Of a DNA stretch of 64,000 nucleotides, positions 44,625-52,865 are shown piece by piece (the first letter of the stretch is position 1; every line of letters starts with the position of its first letter). Position numbers and translations under genes: made by a program. Source of the DNA: Meishania litoralis (GTDB taxonomy: Bacteria > Bacteroidota > Bacteroidia > Flavobacteriales > Flavobacteriaceae); contig NZ_JBHFPV010000001.1 of the NCBI RefSeq assembly GCF_042611095.1, forward strand, positions 1,302,001-1,366,000, given 5' to 3'. The notes beneath the pieces are model-generated. The model saw only the letters and a list, made by a program, of their open reading frames with translations. It ran no database searches and was not told where the DNA came from.

Positions 44625-44924
44625 TTTTGCGTGTATACGTACGTAACTTTAACTGCAAAAGAACGGGATTATTATACGATTGGTCGATAAAAGTGCAAGC
44701 ACAAGTGCAAACGTTACGATCGGAAAAAGAAAATAAAAGGAGTTCGAGCACCAATTTTAGCGACCGATCGGTTTGTTCGGTGCACCTTTTATCTATAAAC
44801 TGCCTTGGTCATTGGTATTTCAAGGATGATTTTTGACTTGAAATCGAAAGTTTGTTTTTTAATCTTGTTTATGGAAAACTCAAAACCGACTATAGGGTCG
44901 GGTTAAAGGTTCATACAGGTATTT
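44625..44924. other. Intergenic region ahead of sprE
   Basis: About 300 bp. Contains the hairpin at 44885-44902 and, near 44750-44785, an imperfect palindrome centred on CCGATCGG with GCACC/GGTGC ends. No gene is visible. The sprE promoter should be here but no clean TAnnTTTG was found. Confidence 0.5.
44885..44902 (-). terminator. Hairpin behind the ABC ATPase; also an operator-like palindrome
   Basis: ACCGAC and GTCGGGT pair around a TATAGG loop with a broken T run on the minus strand, 23 nt past the ATPase stop, so a terminator is the simplest reading. The same bases read ACCGACT-ATAG-GGTCGGG, one mismatch per half from the TetR-type palindrome ACCGACC-N4-GGTCGGT. Confidence 0.45.
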
Positions 44925-45650
44925 TTAGGATGTTTTTGCTTCTGGGGATAAAATCCCACCGCCAAAGAAAGTTTCAAGTTCTTTCAGGGTTTCTTCAGAA
45001 GTCTTTATGTCACGTACCATTTCACCCTTGTTCAAGACCACGATCCGTTCACAGACCTCAGTAACATGGATCAGGTCATGGCTCGATACCAGAACGGTCA
45101 CCTCTTGTTTTGCCGCCAAATCTTTAATTATGCCTTTCAGGCGAATTTGTGTCGATGGGTCCAAGTTTGCGAAGGGCTCGTCCAAAATGACCACTTCGGG
45201 GTTTCCGATAAAAGCGGCCACAATCCCTGCTTTTTTTTGATTTCCCTTAGATAGATCACGTAGGTACTTGCGCTGTCCGAGAATCTCACCGTGGAAAAAA
45301 TCATTAAAATCAGAAAGCAACGTATCTACGTCGGCCTTGTTGCGCCCGCGAAGTTCGCCGATGAAATAGAAATACTCTTCGGGCGTCAAATATCCGATAA
45401 GAAAAGTCTCATCAATGAAAGATGATGTAAAAGGTTTCCAGGCCTCACTTTTGTCGATTTGAATGTCGTTGCTGGTAATATGGCCCGTAGTCGGTTGTAT
45501 CAAATCGAGCAGAAGACTGAAATAAGTGGTCTTTCCTGCACCATTGTTTCCTACAAGACCGAAACTCTGTCCCTTTGGTATTTCCAAATTCCCTATGTTC
45601 AGAACTAGCTGCCTTCCATATTTCTTGGTCAAGTTTTGTGTCTTTATCAT
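44925..45650 (-). CDS. ABC transporter ATP-binding protein
   Basis: 241 residues. Walker A GNNGAGKTT, Q-loop, signature LSKGNQKKAG, Walker B VVILDEPFANLDP and the H-loop SSHD are all intact. It pairs with the DUF5687 membrane protein upstream in the operon (45821-47290). Substrate unknown. Confidence 0.93.
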   Translation of the reverse strand: MIKTQNLTKKYGRQLVLNIGNLEIPKGQSFGLVGNNGAGKTTYFSLLLDLIQPTTGHITSNDIQIDKSEAWKPFTSSFIDETFLIGYLTPEEYFYFIGELRGRNKADVDTLLSDFNDFFHGEILGQRKYLRDLSKGNQKKAGIVAAFIGNPEVVILDEPFANLDPSTQIRLKGIIKDLAAKQEVTVLVSSHDLIHVTEVCERIVVLNKGEMVRDIKTSEETLKELETFFGGGILSPEAKTS

Positions 45651-45722
45651 AACAATAGTATTTTATTTTCATTCCCATGAAGCTGGGAATCCTTTCAAAT
45701 TCAGGTTCAACAAAAGGGTTAT

Positions 45723-45803
45723 GGGCTTGTTAGTTTATCAGAATCAGTATGGTCATACCACAAACTTTTGGCTAAAATTGCTTTTTATAAACCTATAAAC
45801 CCC
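45723..45803 (-). repeat. Imperfect inverted repeat in the ABC operon
   Basis: Arms 45723-45738 and 45787-45803 match in inverted sense at about 13 of 17 positions with one gap; tandem TATAAAC words extend from the second arm to the stop codon of the permease gene (45821). The 48-nt interior has no frame. Resembles in place and build the arms around the four-helix-bundle genes. Confidence 0.35.
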
Positions 45804-45820
45804 TACACTTATAAACTCAC

Positions 45821-47290
45821 TCAACTATTCTTTTCTTTAAATCCGGCGATCATGCCATATTTTTTCTTGCGATATACCTCCGTGATTCTATCCAACAACT
45901 GTTTTCTAAAGGCGAAACCGATTATCCCCGTGACCGTCAAGGCAATCATTGCGGCCTCGAAGGAAATGAAAACGACGAACAAACCGTAGATAATCATAGG
46001 TGCACCGAAAAGGGGAATCCCCACTAAAAACTGGGCTGCCCCCGTACCCTGCATATTACCGATAGCACTTTTGGTCAGGTCGATCCGTTTTTTGTTCATG
46101 GAACCGAAAAACAAGATTACGGGGATGTTGACGCCTAAATTATAGACCGCACAGCTCAAATTGATCCATAAGGCCTGCCATCCAAAATAAACGTAAGGTA
46201 TGGAAAGTAAGAACATAACAACGACACTGACCGTAATGAGCCCTGCCTTTGATTCGAGATAATCGCGAAGCGGAATATTCTGGGCCATCATCATACTGTA
46301 ATACTCACTGTCCCACGCCGGGATGAACTGGCCGAAGTTCATTAAGAATATGCCGGTCATAAATATACCCACGAACACCATCATAGGCGACCGAGGCCCG
46401 AAATCATCCATCGCATAAAAAATCAGTCCATAAAAAATCATGGCCAATGACATGAATACCTGCATTTTTGTTCGTTTGTTACGCCAGATCAGCTTGAGGT
46501 CCAATTGCAGGTACGGGGCAATACTACCGAAACGTTTGGTCCATGCCAAATCGGAGGTTTCTGCCACTTTGGACTTTTTTTGCAAGGAGGCATCCAAAAA
46601 AATGCGGTCACGCAAAAAATTATAGTTGATATAGTAACACCCCACTGCAAGACACAAAGGAACGACAGCAAACAAAGGGTTTAGATAAAGTCTGTAAAAA
46701 AGCCCTCCCATAAACCCCGAAACCGAAAAGATGCCAAAATGCTCCAAAGCATAAAGGCCGGCCATCAAAATGACCAACCCGATCAAAACCTTGTCGCTTT
46801 TATTGATTATGAAATTCAGATAATTGACAAAAAGTACGATGCAACCCATCGAAAAGAGCCAAACAAGCACGTTTAATGGCGGATAACCCTTTGCCAGCAA
46901 TACGATGACAAAGGGTACAAAAACGAACAGTGCCAATGCGTTATAGAAGGATAGCCCCGATCTACCCAAAATGTAATGGGTTATGTTCTTCTTTTTGATG
47001 GGAAGCATCAACAATGGTTTGACATCCATCACGGGAAGTTTTTGCATGAAATACCTAAAGAACAATTCTATCAAGACCCAATAGATCAAAAGCTCGCTCA
47101 CTTTTAGCATTGGGTCTACATCGGGAAAGATTTTTTGCAATGCAAAGAACAGGCCCGCACCCAATGCGATGAGCGATACCAGCATATATATCGCAAAAAG
47201 CAGCATTAAGATCCGTACGGCCATGCCTTTGCCGAAAGAGGAAGATCTAAAGAACGATTTCCATTGAAGCGAGACAAAGTGTTTGAACAT
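45821..47290 (-). CDS. ABC transporter membrane protein, DUF5687 type
   Basis: 489 residues with about 12 hydrophobic helices and the N-terminal block FVSLQWKSFFRSSSFGKGMAVRILML seen in DUF5687 proteins of Flavobacteriia. It is the probable permease for the ATPase downstream. It lies upstream of the ATPase and downstream of two paralogous small membrane proteins in one operon headed by PadR. Confidence 0.85.
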   Translation of the reverse strand: MFKHFVSLQWKSFFRSSSFGKGMAVRILMLLFAIYMLVSLIALGAGLFFALQKIFPDVDPMLKVSELLIYWVLIELFFRYFMQKLPVMDVKPLLMLPIKKKNITHYILGRSGLSFYNALALFVFVPFVIVLLAKGYPPLNVLVWLFSMGCIVLFVNYLNFIINKSDKVLIGLVILMAGLYALEHFGIFSVSGFMGGLFYRLYLNPLFAVVPLCLAVGCYYINYNFLRDRIFLDASLQKKSKVAETSDLAWTKRFGSIAPYLQLDLKLIWRNKRTKMQVFMSLAMIFYGLIFYAMDDFGPRSPMMVFVGIFMTGIFLMNFGQFIPAWDSEYYSMMMAQNIPLRDYLESKAGLITVSVVVMFLLSIPYVYFGWQALWINLSCAVYNLGVNIPVILFFGSMNKKRIDLTKSAIGNMQGTGAAQFLVGIPLFGAPMIIYGLFVVFISFEAAMIALTVTGIIGFAFRKQLLDRITEVYRKKKYGMIAGFKEKNS

Positions 47291-47343
47291 GGGCGGTGGT
47301 CGTTATTTAACAAATTAGTGGCGTTCGAATAGAATTTGTTACA

Positions 47344-48042
47344 CTAAGCGGTCATTTTGTATTCGGGATACGTCTCGGCAAGCAATTCTTCGGCTTTTTT
47401 GGGAATGATATAGACCATTACGTAGACCAAAATTGAGAATAAAACCAAAATAACAGTAACAAGTATCAGAAACATCCTGTTCATCACCAATGATTCATTC
47501 AAAATTACTGCGCTGTTGAAGATGTGAATTGGAAATATTATTAAGTTGAACAAATGAACTTGGTTGAAAATCATTTCTTCCAGCATCCATTTTTTGTTTT
47601 GATAAGCAATTCTTTTCTTCAATTGCAATGAACGCCATAAGAAAAATAAAGCCAAGATGAAAAAGGGTATCAAAGCATAATATCCCATATGGTTTTGGGG
47701 CAACTTCACGAAAATCTGGAACAGTATATAAGTGGCTGTAAGAGTCAAAATGATTTTAGGCAACTTGAACCATTCCTTAACAAACCCAAAAATGATTTTC
47801 CAATATTTTTTTTCCATGGCTTTACGACGTTTTCGAACAACCCTTTCAAAGCCATGCACCCCAAATTTTCTAAATTCACGTAACCTGGCATCTTTGTAGC
47901 TACGCTCGGGGTGTTCATGCCATTGCGCTTCGATGCCGTTCGCCAAATGATCTACCAATTCGATCCGTAGGTCATAATGTTCGACATGGTGTTTACGAAC
48001 AAAATTGAACAAGTCTTGTATTTGGTCTTCGGTCAGTTTCAT
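47344..48042 (-). CDS. Membrane protein, paralogue A
   Basis: 232 residues. The N-terminal 80 residues are soluble and charged (LTEDQIQDLFNFVRKHHVEHYDLRIELVDHLANGIEAQW), followed by four membrane helices. The same build and starting pattern (MKL-D-I-F-V-Y-D-R-ELVDHL) is shared with the next gene, so they are a tandem duplicate. The N-terminal part resembles permease-prefix domains that come with PadR genes. Function unknown. Confidence 0.75.
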   Translation of the reverse strand: MKLTEDQIQDLFNFVRKHHVEHYDLRIELVDHLANGIEAQWHEHPERSYKDARLREFRKFGVHGFERVVRKRRKAMEKKYWKIIFGFVKEWFKLPKIILTLTATYILFQIFVKLPQNHMGYYALIPFFILALFFLWRSLQLKKRIAYQNKKWMLEEMIFNQVHLFNLIIFPIHIFNSAVILNESLVMNRMFLILVTVILVLFSILVYVMVYIIPKKAEELLAETYPEYKMTA

Positions 48043-48704
48043 GCGAGCGCATTCCTAATAATTTCGTATTCTTTTACTATCCTTTGGTAATGCTCTCGAT
48101 ATTCCAAGATTGCCGCAATGTTTATCAACGTCATAAATAGAATACATGGCGCCATGAAATAGAAATTATCTATAAGTCGCATATTGTCTACACTCCAAAT
48201 TGAAGGGAAATAAAAAATGCTAAGAAAAACATGCGGCAATGCAAAGAGGTTTCCCAGTTTCATGGCCGCCAAGAGTTGTTCCCGGCTTTTCTTGTTGAAA
48301 CGCTTGACATAAGATTGGTACATAAACGCTATTATCGTTAAAAAAACCGGAGCAACAAGAAGAAACCGTACCGTTCTTACCGAGAATAGATCTTTAGAAA
48401 AAAAGATACACAATAGATAAGTCAAAAGGGGAAGTAAAATCTTCCATTCTTTAAAAAGTGCCAAAAACCGTTTTAACAGGCCCTTTTGAATTCCCCAATG
48501 CATTGCGCGTTCTTTGTCCTTTGCGGCAGATCTACACCATTTTAATCTGTCTTTGACAAATACTTCGATAGAGACCTGTTGGGTCGATTGCTCATATTCC
48601 GTAACAAGATGGTCTACCAATTCATAGCGCACGTCCACATATTCAATGCCGGAAAACCGTAGCCATTGATCCACAAACCTTATGTTTTCGTCATTTAATT
48701 TCAT
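48039..48704 (-). CDS. Membrane protein, paralogue B
   Basis: 221 residues, related to the gene downstream: MKLNDENIRFVDQWLRFSGIEYVDVRYELVDHLVTEYEQ at the N terminus and four membrane helices after it. It overlaps its paralogue by 4 bp (ATGA type) and follows PadR by 9 bp, so all three are co-transcribed. Confidence 0.75.
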   Translation of the reverse strand: MKLNDENIRFVDQWLRFSGIEYVDVRYELVDHLVTEYEQSTQQVSIEVFVKDRLKWCRSAAKDKERAMHWGIQKGLLKRFLALFKEWKILLPLLTYLLCIFFSKDLFSVRTVRFLLVAPVFLTIIAFMYQSYVKRFNKKSREQLLAAMKLGNLFALPHVFLSIFYFPSIWSVDNMRLIDNFYFMAPCILFMTLINIAAILEYREHYQRIVKEYEIIRNALA

Positions 48705-48713
48705 GTAGATGGT

Positions 48714-49052
48714 TTAGTTTATACTCCAATCAGGATTTACCAAATGTTGCATGTTACGAATAAAATCCTCGAGTTCGGCCAGTCGGTTCACGGTTTCCCT
48801 TTCACCTTGTTCGGTCAGTTTGTAATACTTGCGCAAACGGTTATCGACCTTGGCCACCTCGACATCCAAAAGACCTTCGGCCTCTAATTTATGCAAGGCA
48901 GGGTAAAGGGCCCCCTCCGTAATCTTCAATTCACCTTGGGTGAGTTCCTTTACTTTTTGGGTAATTTCATAACCATACATCTTGCCCCGCTCTTCAAGCA
49001 ATTTCAAAATGATGGTATTCAAGCTCCCCTTGTATAATTTTGAATTTGACAT
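48714..49052 (-). CDS. PadR-family transcriptional regulator
   Basis: 112 residues with the PadR winged helix (TIILKLLEERGKMYGYEITQKVKELTQGELKITEGALYPALHKLEAEGLL). It heads the operon of the two paralogous membrane proteins and the ABC transporter and probably represses it. Lies divergent from the reductase gene. Confidence 0.93.
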   Translation of the reverse strand: MSNSKLYKGSLNTIILKLLEERGKMYGYEITQKVKELTQGELKITEGALYPALHKLEAEGLLDVEVAKVDNRLRKYYKLTEQGERETVNRLAELEDFIRNMQHLVNPDWSIN

Positions 49053-49161
49053 TTATTTTTGAAATGTATGGATATGTCGAATATATACATAATTTTCTTA
49101 TGCATAAGAATTTTAGGTGTGTTTTTTTCGTTTTTCCGTTTTTTAGAGGCTTTGCAATGCG

Positions 49162-49169
49162 TAGCTTTG
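49162..49169 (+). promoter_or_regulatory. Probable -7 element of the reductase gene
   Basis: TAGCTTTG fits TAnnTTTG, 29 nt before ATG 49198. The TTG element is not at the preferred distance. Confidence 0.4.
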
Positions 49170-49197
49170 CAGTCCTTTATTACCAAATACGATATTA

Positions 49198-50247
49198 ATG
49201 GCCCAATTTCATTCCCTCACGGTTAAGAACATCAGACAACTTACCCTCAATTCGGTGGCAATTTCCTTTGCCATCCCCAAAGAATTATTGCAAACCTTCG
49301 ATTTTATTCCCGGGCAGTACATCACCATAAAAAAGGAAATCAAGGGAAAAGAGCTTCGCAGGGCTTACTCGATCAGTTCTTTGCCAAAGAGCGACACCAT
49401 AACCATCGGGGTCAAAAAAGTAGATAAAGGCGGATTCTCCGATTATGCAAACACAAAACTAAAGGTGGGCGATATACTTGAGGTCATGCCGCCCGAAGGC
49501 CGCTTTGTCTTCAGCCCGAACCCGAACCCGAAGAAAATGGCCGCCTTTGCCGCCGGAAGCGGTATTACACCGATTATGAGCATTGCTCGAAGCGTTTTGA
49601 AGAGCAATGCCACCAATCAATTCGTTTTGGTGTATGGCAACAAGTCTACCGAAGAAACCATGTTCTATACCGATTTGGTCAAGTTGGAACTTGATTACCC
49701 GAATCGGTTTTTTGTGTATTTCACGAACAGTCAGGCCCGTGAAACCGACTCGCTTTTTGGACGAATAGACATATCAACGGTCAATTATGCGCTCAAGAAC
49801 AAGCATAAAAATGTTGATTTTGACGGTTATTACCTATGTGGCCCCGAGGCCATGATCAATCTGGTATCTGACACTTTGCACGAGAACGGTGTTCCATCCG
49901 ATAAGATCCATTTCGAACTGTTTACGACCACAGAAATTTTAGACGAGCTTCCAGAGACATCAGATGGCAAGACGGCCGTAACCGTAGTCTTGGATGATGA
50001 AGAATTCGAACTCTCGATGAACAGAAACGAATTGGTACTAGACGCCGTACTCAAACAGAACATCGACGCACCCTATTCGTGTCAAGGCGGGGTCTGTAGC
50101 AGTTGTATCGCCCGTGTGACCGAAGGCAAAGTGGAAATGGTAAAAAACCAGATACTGACCGATGGCGAAATTGCCGAAGGTTTGGTGTTGACCTGCCAAT
50201 CGCATCCAGTTACGGCTACCTTGAAAGTGGATTATGATGATGTGTGA
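49198..50247 (+). CDS. Ferredoxin-type NAD(P)H oxidoreductase with 2Fe-2S domain
   Basis: 349 residues: FAD-binding domain (about 1-105, RRAYSISSLP), NAD(P)-binding domain (about 110-230, FAAGSGITPIMSI), and a plant-type 2Fe-2S ferredoxin domain at the C terminus with CQGGVCSSCIARV and a final Cys in TCQS. This is the architecture of PaaK-like and related reductases, which pass electrons from NAD(P)H to an oxygenase or desaturase. No partner is adjacent. Its 3' end overlaps the convergent patatin gene by 16 bp. Confidence 0.9.
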   Translation: MAQFHSLTVKNIRQLTLNSVAISFAIPKELLQTFDFIPGQYITIKKEIKGKELRRAYSISSLPKSDTITIGVKKVDKGGFSDYANTKLKVGDILEVMPPEGRFVFSPNPNPKKMAAFAAGSGITPIMSIARSVLKSNATNQFVLVYGNKSTEETMFYTDLVKLELDYPNRFFVYFTNSQARETDSLFGRIDISTVNYALKNKHKNVDFDGYYLCGPEAMINLVSDTLHENGVPSDKIHFELFTTTEILDELPETSDGKTAVTVVLDDEEFELSMNRNELVLDAVLKQNIDAPYSCQGGVCSSCIARVTEGKVEMVKNQILTDGEIAEGLVLTCQSHPVTATLKVDYDDV

Positions 50248-51020
50248 TGGACGGTCAAATCTTCTAATTTTCGGGCAGCATGATCATAGCCTATAACGTA
50301 GGCCTTTTCGATGCTCTTTTTGTCCAATACCCCGATTTTTTCCAATTCCTCGGGCTCAAAGATCAGATCGCACTGACTTATCTTATGACGGTTGATCGCA
50401 TAGATCATTAACGAAGTCGTGCGGGTCGCCAATTGAAGTGATGAATTGATCTCTTTTTTTGCAACTTGCTTAATGACGGAAACATTGCTCCCAATTACGA
50501 ACTCTACCTTGTTGCGCAATGGTTCCAATGGAAAGTTGTTCATAATGCCCCCATCGGCATAAAAGCAGTTGTTGATCTCTAAAGGACTAAAAACGGGCGG
50601 TAATGCCGCGGAGGCCAATAAAGGTCTTAACAGTTCACCCTCATGGAAAAATTCTTCCTCACCTTTCTGCATATTGGTCGCGACCACGAACAGTTCACGT
50701 TGCAAAGCATCGAAACGTAGGGGGAAGTATTTTTGAAAAACATCCATGTACCGTTCGGTATCTACAAGGCCTGGCTTTACAATGGTAAAAAAATCGTACC
50801 TGAACAACGGGGTTTCCTTAAAAAAGGATAGCATATCGGCAATCGGGGTCCGGTTGGCATACAACGCCCCCACCAATGCTCCTACACTACTGCCAGAAAC
50901 GATTTGCGCGGAAATCCCATATTCTTCCAAGGCGCGGATGGCACCGATATGGGCCATGCCCCGCACACCACCGCCCGAAAGCACCAAGCCGATCGACTTA
51001 TCTTTTAAATGTAGGCCCAT
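50232..51020 (-). CDS. Patatin-like phospholipase
   Basis: 262 residues. Oxyanion loop GGGVRG at about 16-21, nucleophile Ser45 in GSSVG, and catalytic Asp in ADGG further on, all in the normal order. Cytoplasmic or peripheral lipid acyl hydrolase (RssA-like). Last gene of the DnaJ-thioredoxin-hypothetical operon. Confidence 0.93.
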   Translation of the reverse strand: MGLHLKDKSIGLVLSGGGVRGMAHIGAIRALEEYGISAQIVSGSSVGALVGALYANRTPIADMLSFFKETPLFRYDFFTIVKPGLVDTERYMDVFQKYFPLRFDALQRELFVVATNMQKGEEEFFHEGELLRPLLASAALPPVFSPLEINNCFYADGGIMNNFPLEPLRNKVEFVIGSNVSVIKQVAKKEINSSLQLATRTTSLMIYAINRHKISQCDLIFEPEELEKIGVLDKKSIEKAYVIGYDHAARKLEDLTVHHTSS

Positions 51021-51044
51021 CTTTGACGTTACTTCAAGACAAAA

Positions 51045-51410
51045 CTACTCCAATTTGTGGAGAATCTCGGTCAACATTTCGATTTGAAGTGCTCCCGTAA
51101 ACGGATTGTTGGGCATGCCATTACAGAGCACCAGATAAAAACCCAGTTTAGATGCCTTCCACTCCCTCATAACCTGCCTCTCCGACATATCTACTTTATA
51201 GAAATAGGTAAAATGCCTTTTCGGGTTTATCCCCAGCCCTCGACAGATGGCCATGGCCCTTTTCAGGGCAAAATCTACCTCGCCCTGATTTGAGAGCCCA
51301 TAACGTTTCAAAGCGCTTATGCTATAATTCAGCTCTCGATGGGCCAAAGCCTCTTCGAACGCTTCCAAAACAGCGATTAAACGTGAATCGAATCTTACTA
51401 TGCTGGTCAT
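51045..51410 (-). CDS. Conserved-looking protein of unknown function
   Basis: 121 residues, soluble, helical (ALAHRELNYSISALKRYGLSNQGEVDFALKRAMAICRG). No motif recognised. Its start is one base after the thioredoxin stop, so the two are coupled, and the patatin gene follows within 25 bp. Confidence 0.7.
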   Translation of the reverse strand: MTSIVRFDSRLIAVLEAFEEALAHRELNYSISALKRYGLSNQGEVDFALKRAMAICRGLGINPKRHFTYFYKVDMSERQVMREWKASKLGFYLVLCNGMPNNPFTGALQIEMLTEILHKLE

Positions 51411-51411
51411 T

Positions 51412-51711
51412 TCAGCTGTTCTTTTCGATTAACTGGACCAATTCATTCTTCGTGGAGACCCCCGATTTGCGCCAAACGATTTCACCTTTTTTAAAAAGTA
51501 TCAACGTAGGAACTCCCCTTACCTGAAAACGACCGGCGATATTCTGGTTCTTATCGACATCGATTTTAATTATCCGTGCCTTACCGTTGATCTCTTCGGA
51601 GACCTCCTTTAATATCGGACTCTGCATCTTGCACGGCCCGCACCAATCGGCGTAGAAATCGATGAGTACCGGTTTTTCTGAACGTATTAGCCTTTCAAAA
51701 TTTCCCTTCAT
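51412..51711 (-). CDS. trxA: Thioredoxin
   Basis: 99 residues with the canonical WCGPCK redox site (Cys24 and Cys27) and cis-Pro in VRGVPT. Cytoplasmic protein disulfide reductant. Lies between the DnaJ-like and unknown genes. Confidence 0.93.
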   Translation of the reverse strand: MKGNFERLIRSEKPVLIDFYADWCGPCKMQSPILKEVSEEINGKARIIKIDVDKNQNIAGRFQVRGVPTLILFKKGEIVWRKSGVSTKNELVQLIEKNS

Positions 51712-51718
51712 TTTCTTC

Positions 51719-52666
51719 TTATTGATTATTATCTCGTACTTGTTTCAACAATTCTTTTTGTTTATCCGTCAATTTGGCCGGAAGTTTTACGTTAAGTGTG
51801 ACGAACAAATCGCCAAATTGGCCCGATTTGCCATAAACCGGCATTCCCTTGCCCTTCAATCGCACTTTTTTACCGTTCTGGGCGGCTTCTGGAATGGTAA
51901 TATTGACTTTGCCGGAAAGTGTGACTACTTCTTGCTTTCCTCCCAACATAGCCTTGAAAACATCCATGGGCACCTCCATATAAAGATCATTCCCTTTTCG
52001 TTTAAATATGGGATGGGGAGTTACCCGAACATTGACATAAAGGTCTCCCGACTTTCCACCGGAACCTTTTTGACCCTTTCCCTTAGCACGCAATTGTAAA
52101 CCGGTGTATGCCCCCGGTTTTATCTTCAACTTGATCTTATCACCATCAACGTCCAAAATACGTTCGGTACCATGATAGGCCTCTACCAAACCAATGGCTA
52201 CTTCCCCCGATACATCGGCCCCGGGAAAATCGTAGGTAGTACGGCTTCTCCCACGACCTTGTCCGCCGCCAAAAAAAGCCTCAAAGAAATCTGAAAAACC
52301 GCTACTGCCCCCAAAACCATCGAAATTACCCGAAGGTTCGTATTGATGGTGCCCCTGACTTTGGTATTGGCGATACTGCTTTCGTTGGTTCACAAAGTCG
52401 TCGTAACTGGCACCGGATTGCTGAAATTGTTCCCAATCTGAGCCCAATTCGTCATATTGTTTACGCTTTTCGGCATTGCCCAAAACCTGATAGGCTTCGG
52501 AAATTTCCTTGAACTTTTCCTCCAAAACCTTATCGCCTTTGGTCTTATCAGGATGATATTGTGTAGCCAGTTTGCGATAGGCTTTTTTGATTTCCTTCTC
52601 ATTGGCGTTTTTCTCGACTCCCAATATGTTATAATAGTCCCTGAATTTCATTTCTTTCATCAACAA
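51719..52666 (-). CDS. CbpA/DnaJ-type co-chaperone
   Basis: About 315 residues; a start at a downstream Met (MKFRDYY) is also possible. J domain with HPD (QYHPDKTKG) at the N terminus, a Gly/Phe-rich linker (about 110-135) and a DnaJ C-terminal substrate domain, without the zinc-finger domain, so CbpA-like. It stimulates DnaK. Heads the thioredoxin-patatin operon. Confidence 0.93.
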   Translation of the reverse strand: MLMKEMKFRDYYNILGVEKNANEKEIKKAYRKLATQYHPDKTKGDKVLEEKFKEISEAYQVLGNAEKRKQYDELGSDWEQFQQSGASYDDFVNQRKQYRQYQSQGHHQYEPSGNFDGFGGSSGFSDFFEAFFGGGQGRGRSRTTYDFPGADVSGEVAIGLVEAYHGTERILDVDGDKIKLKIKPGAYTGLQLRAKGKGQKGSGGKSGDLYVNVRVTPHPIFKRKGNDLYMEVPMDVFKAMLGGKQEVVTLSGKVNITIPEAAQNGKKVRLKGKGMPVYGKSGQFGDLFVTLNVKLPAKLTDKQKELLKQVRDNNQ

Positions 52667-52838
52667 TAGTATGCTTCAAAATATGATAATGTGTCAAGTA
52701 ACCGATACAAATTCCATTTACCATGTGTTCTACAAGTATAGCAAAGATTCCAAACCGGTACACTGATAAGGGTCATATGCGTCTCACTTGTATGCAATAT
52801 TTTTAGTCTTCATTATAGTTATTCATCCAATTGATTAA

Positions 52839-52862
52839 AAAAGGAGGCTTTCGCCTCCTTTT
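52839..52862 (-). terminator. Rho-independent terminator of the htrA-type gene
   Basis: Perfect AAAAGGAGGC / GCCTCCTTTT stem with a TTTC loop (GAAA on the transcribed strand) and extra T, 3 nt after the stop codon. Confidence 0.9.
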
Positions 52863-52865
52863 CGA

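Noticed and set aside
44750..44785. Palindrome centred on CCGATCGG as a TetR operator
   Set aside because: The arms do not follow the ACCGACC-N4-GGTCGGT plan, and no regulator is adjacent.
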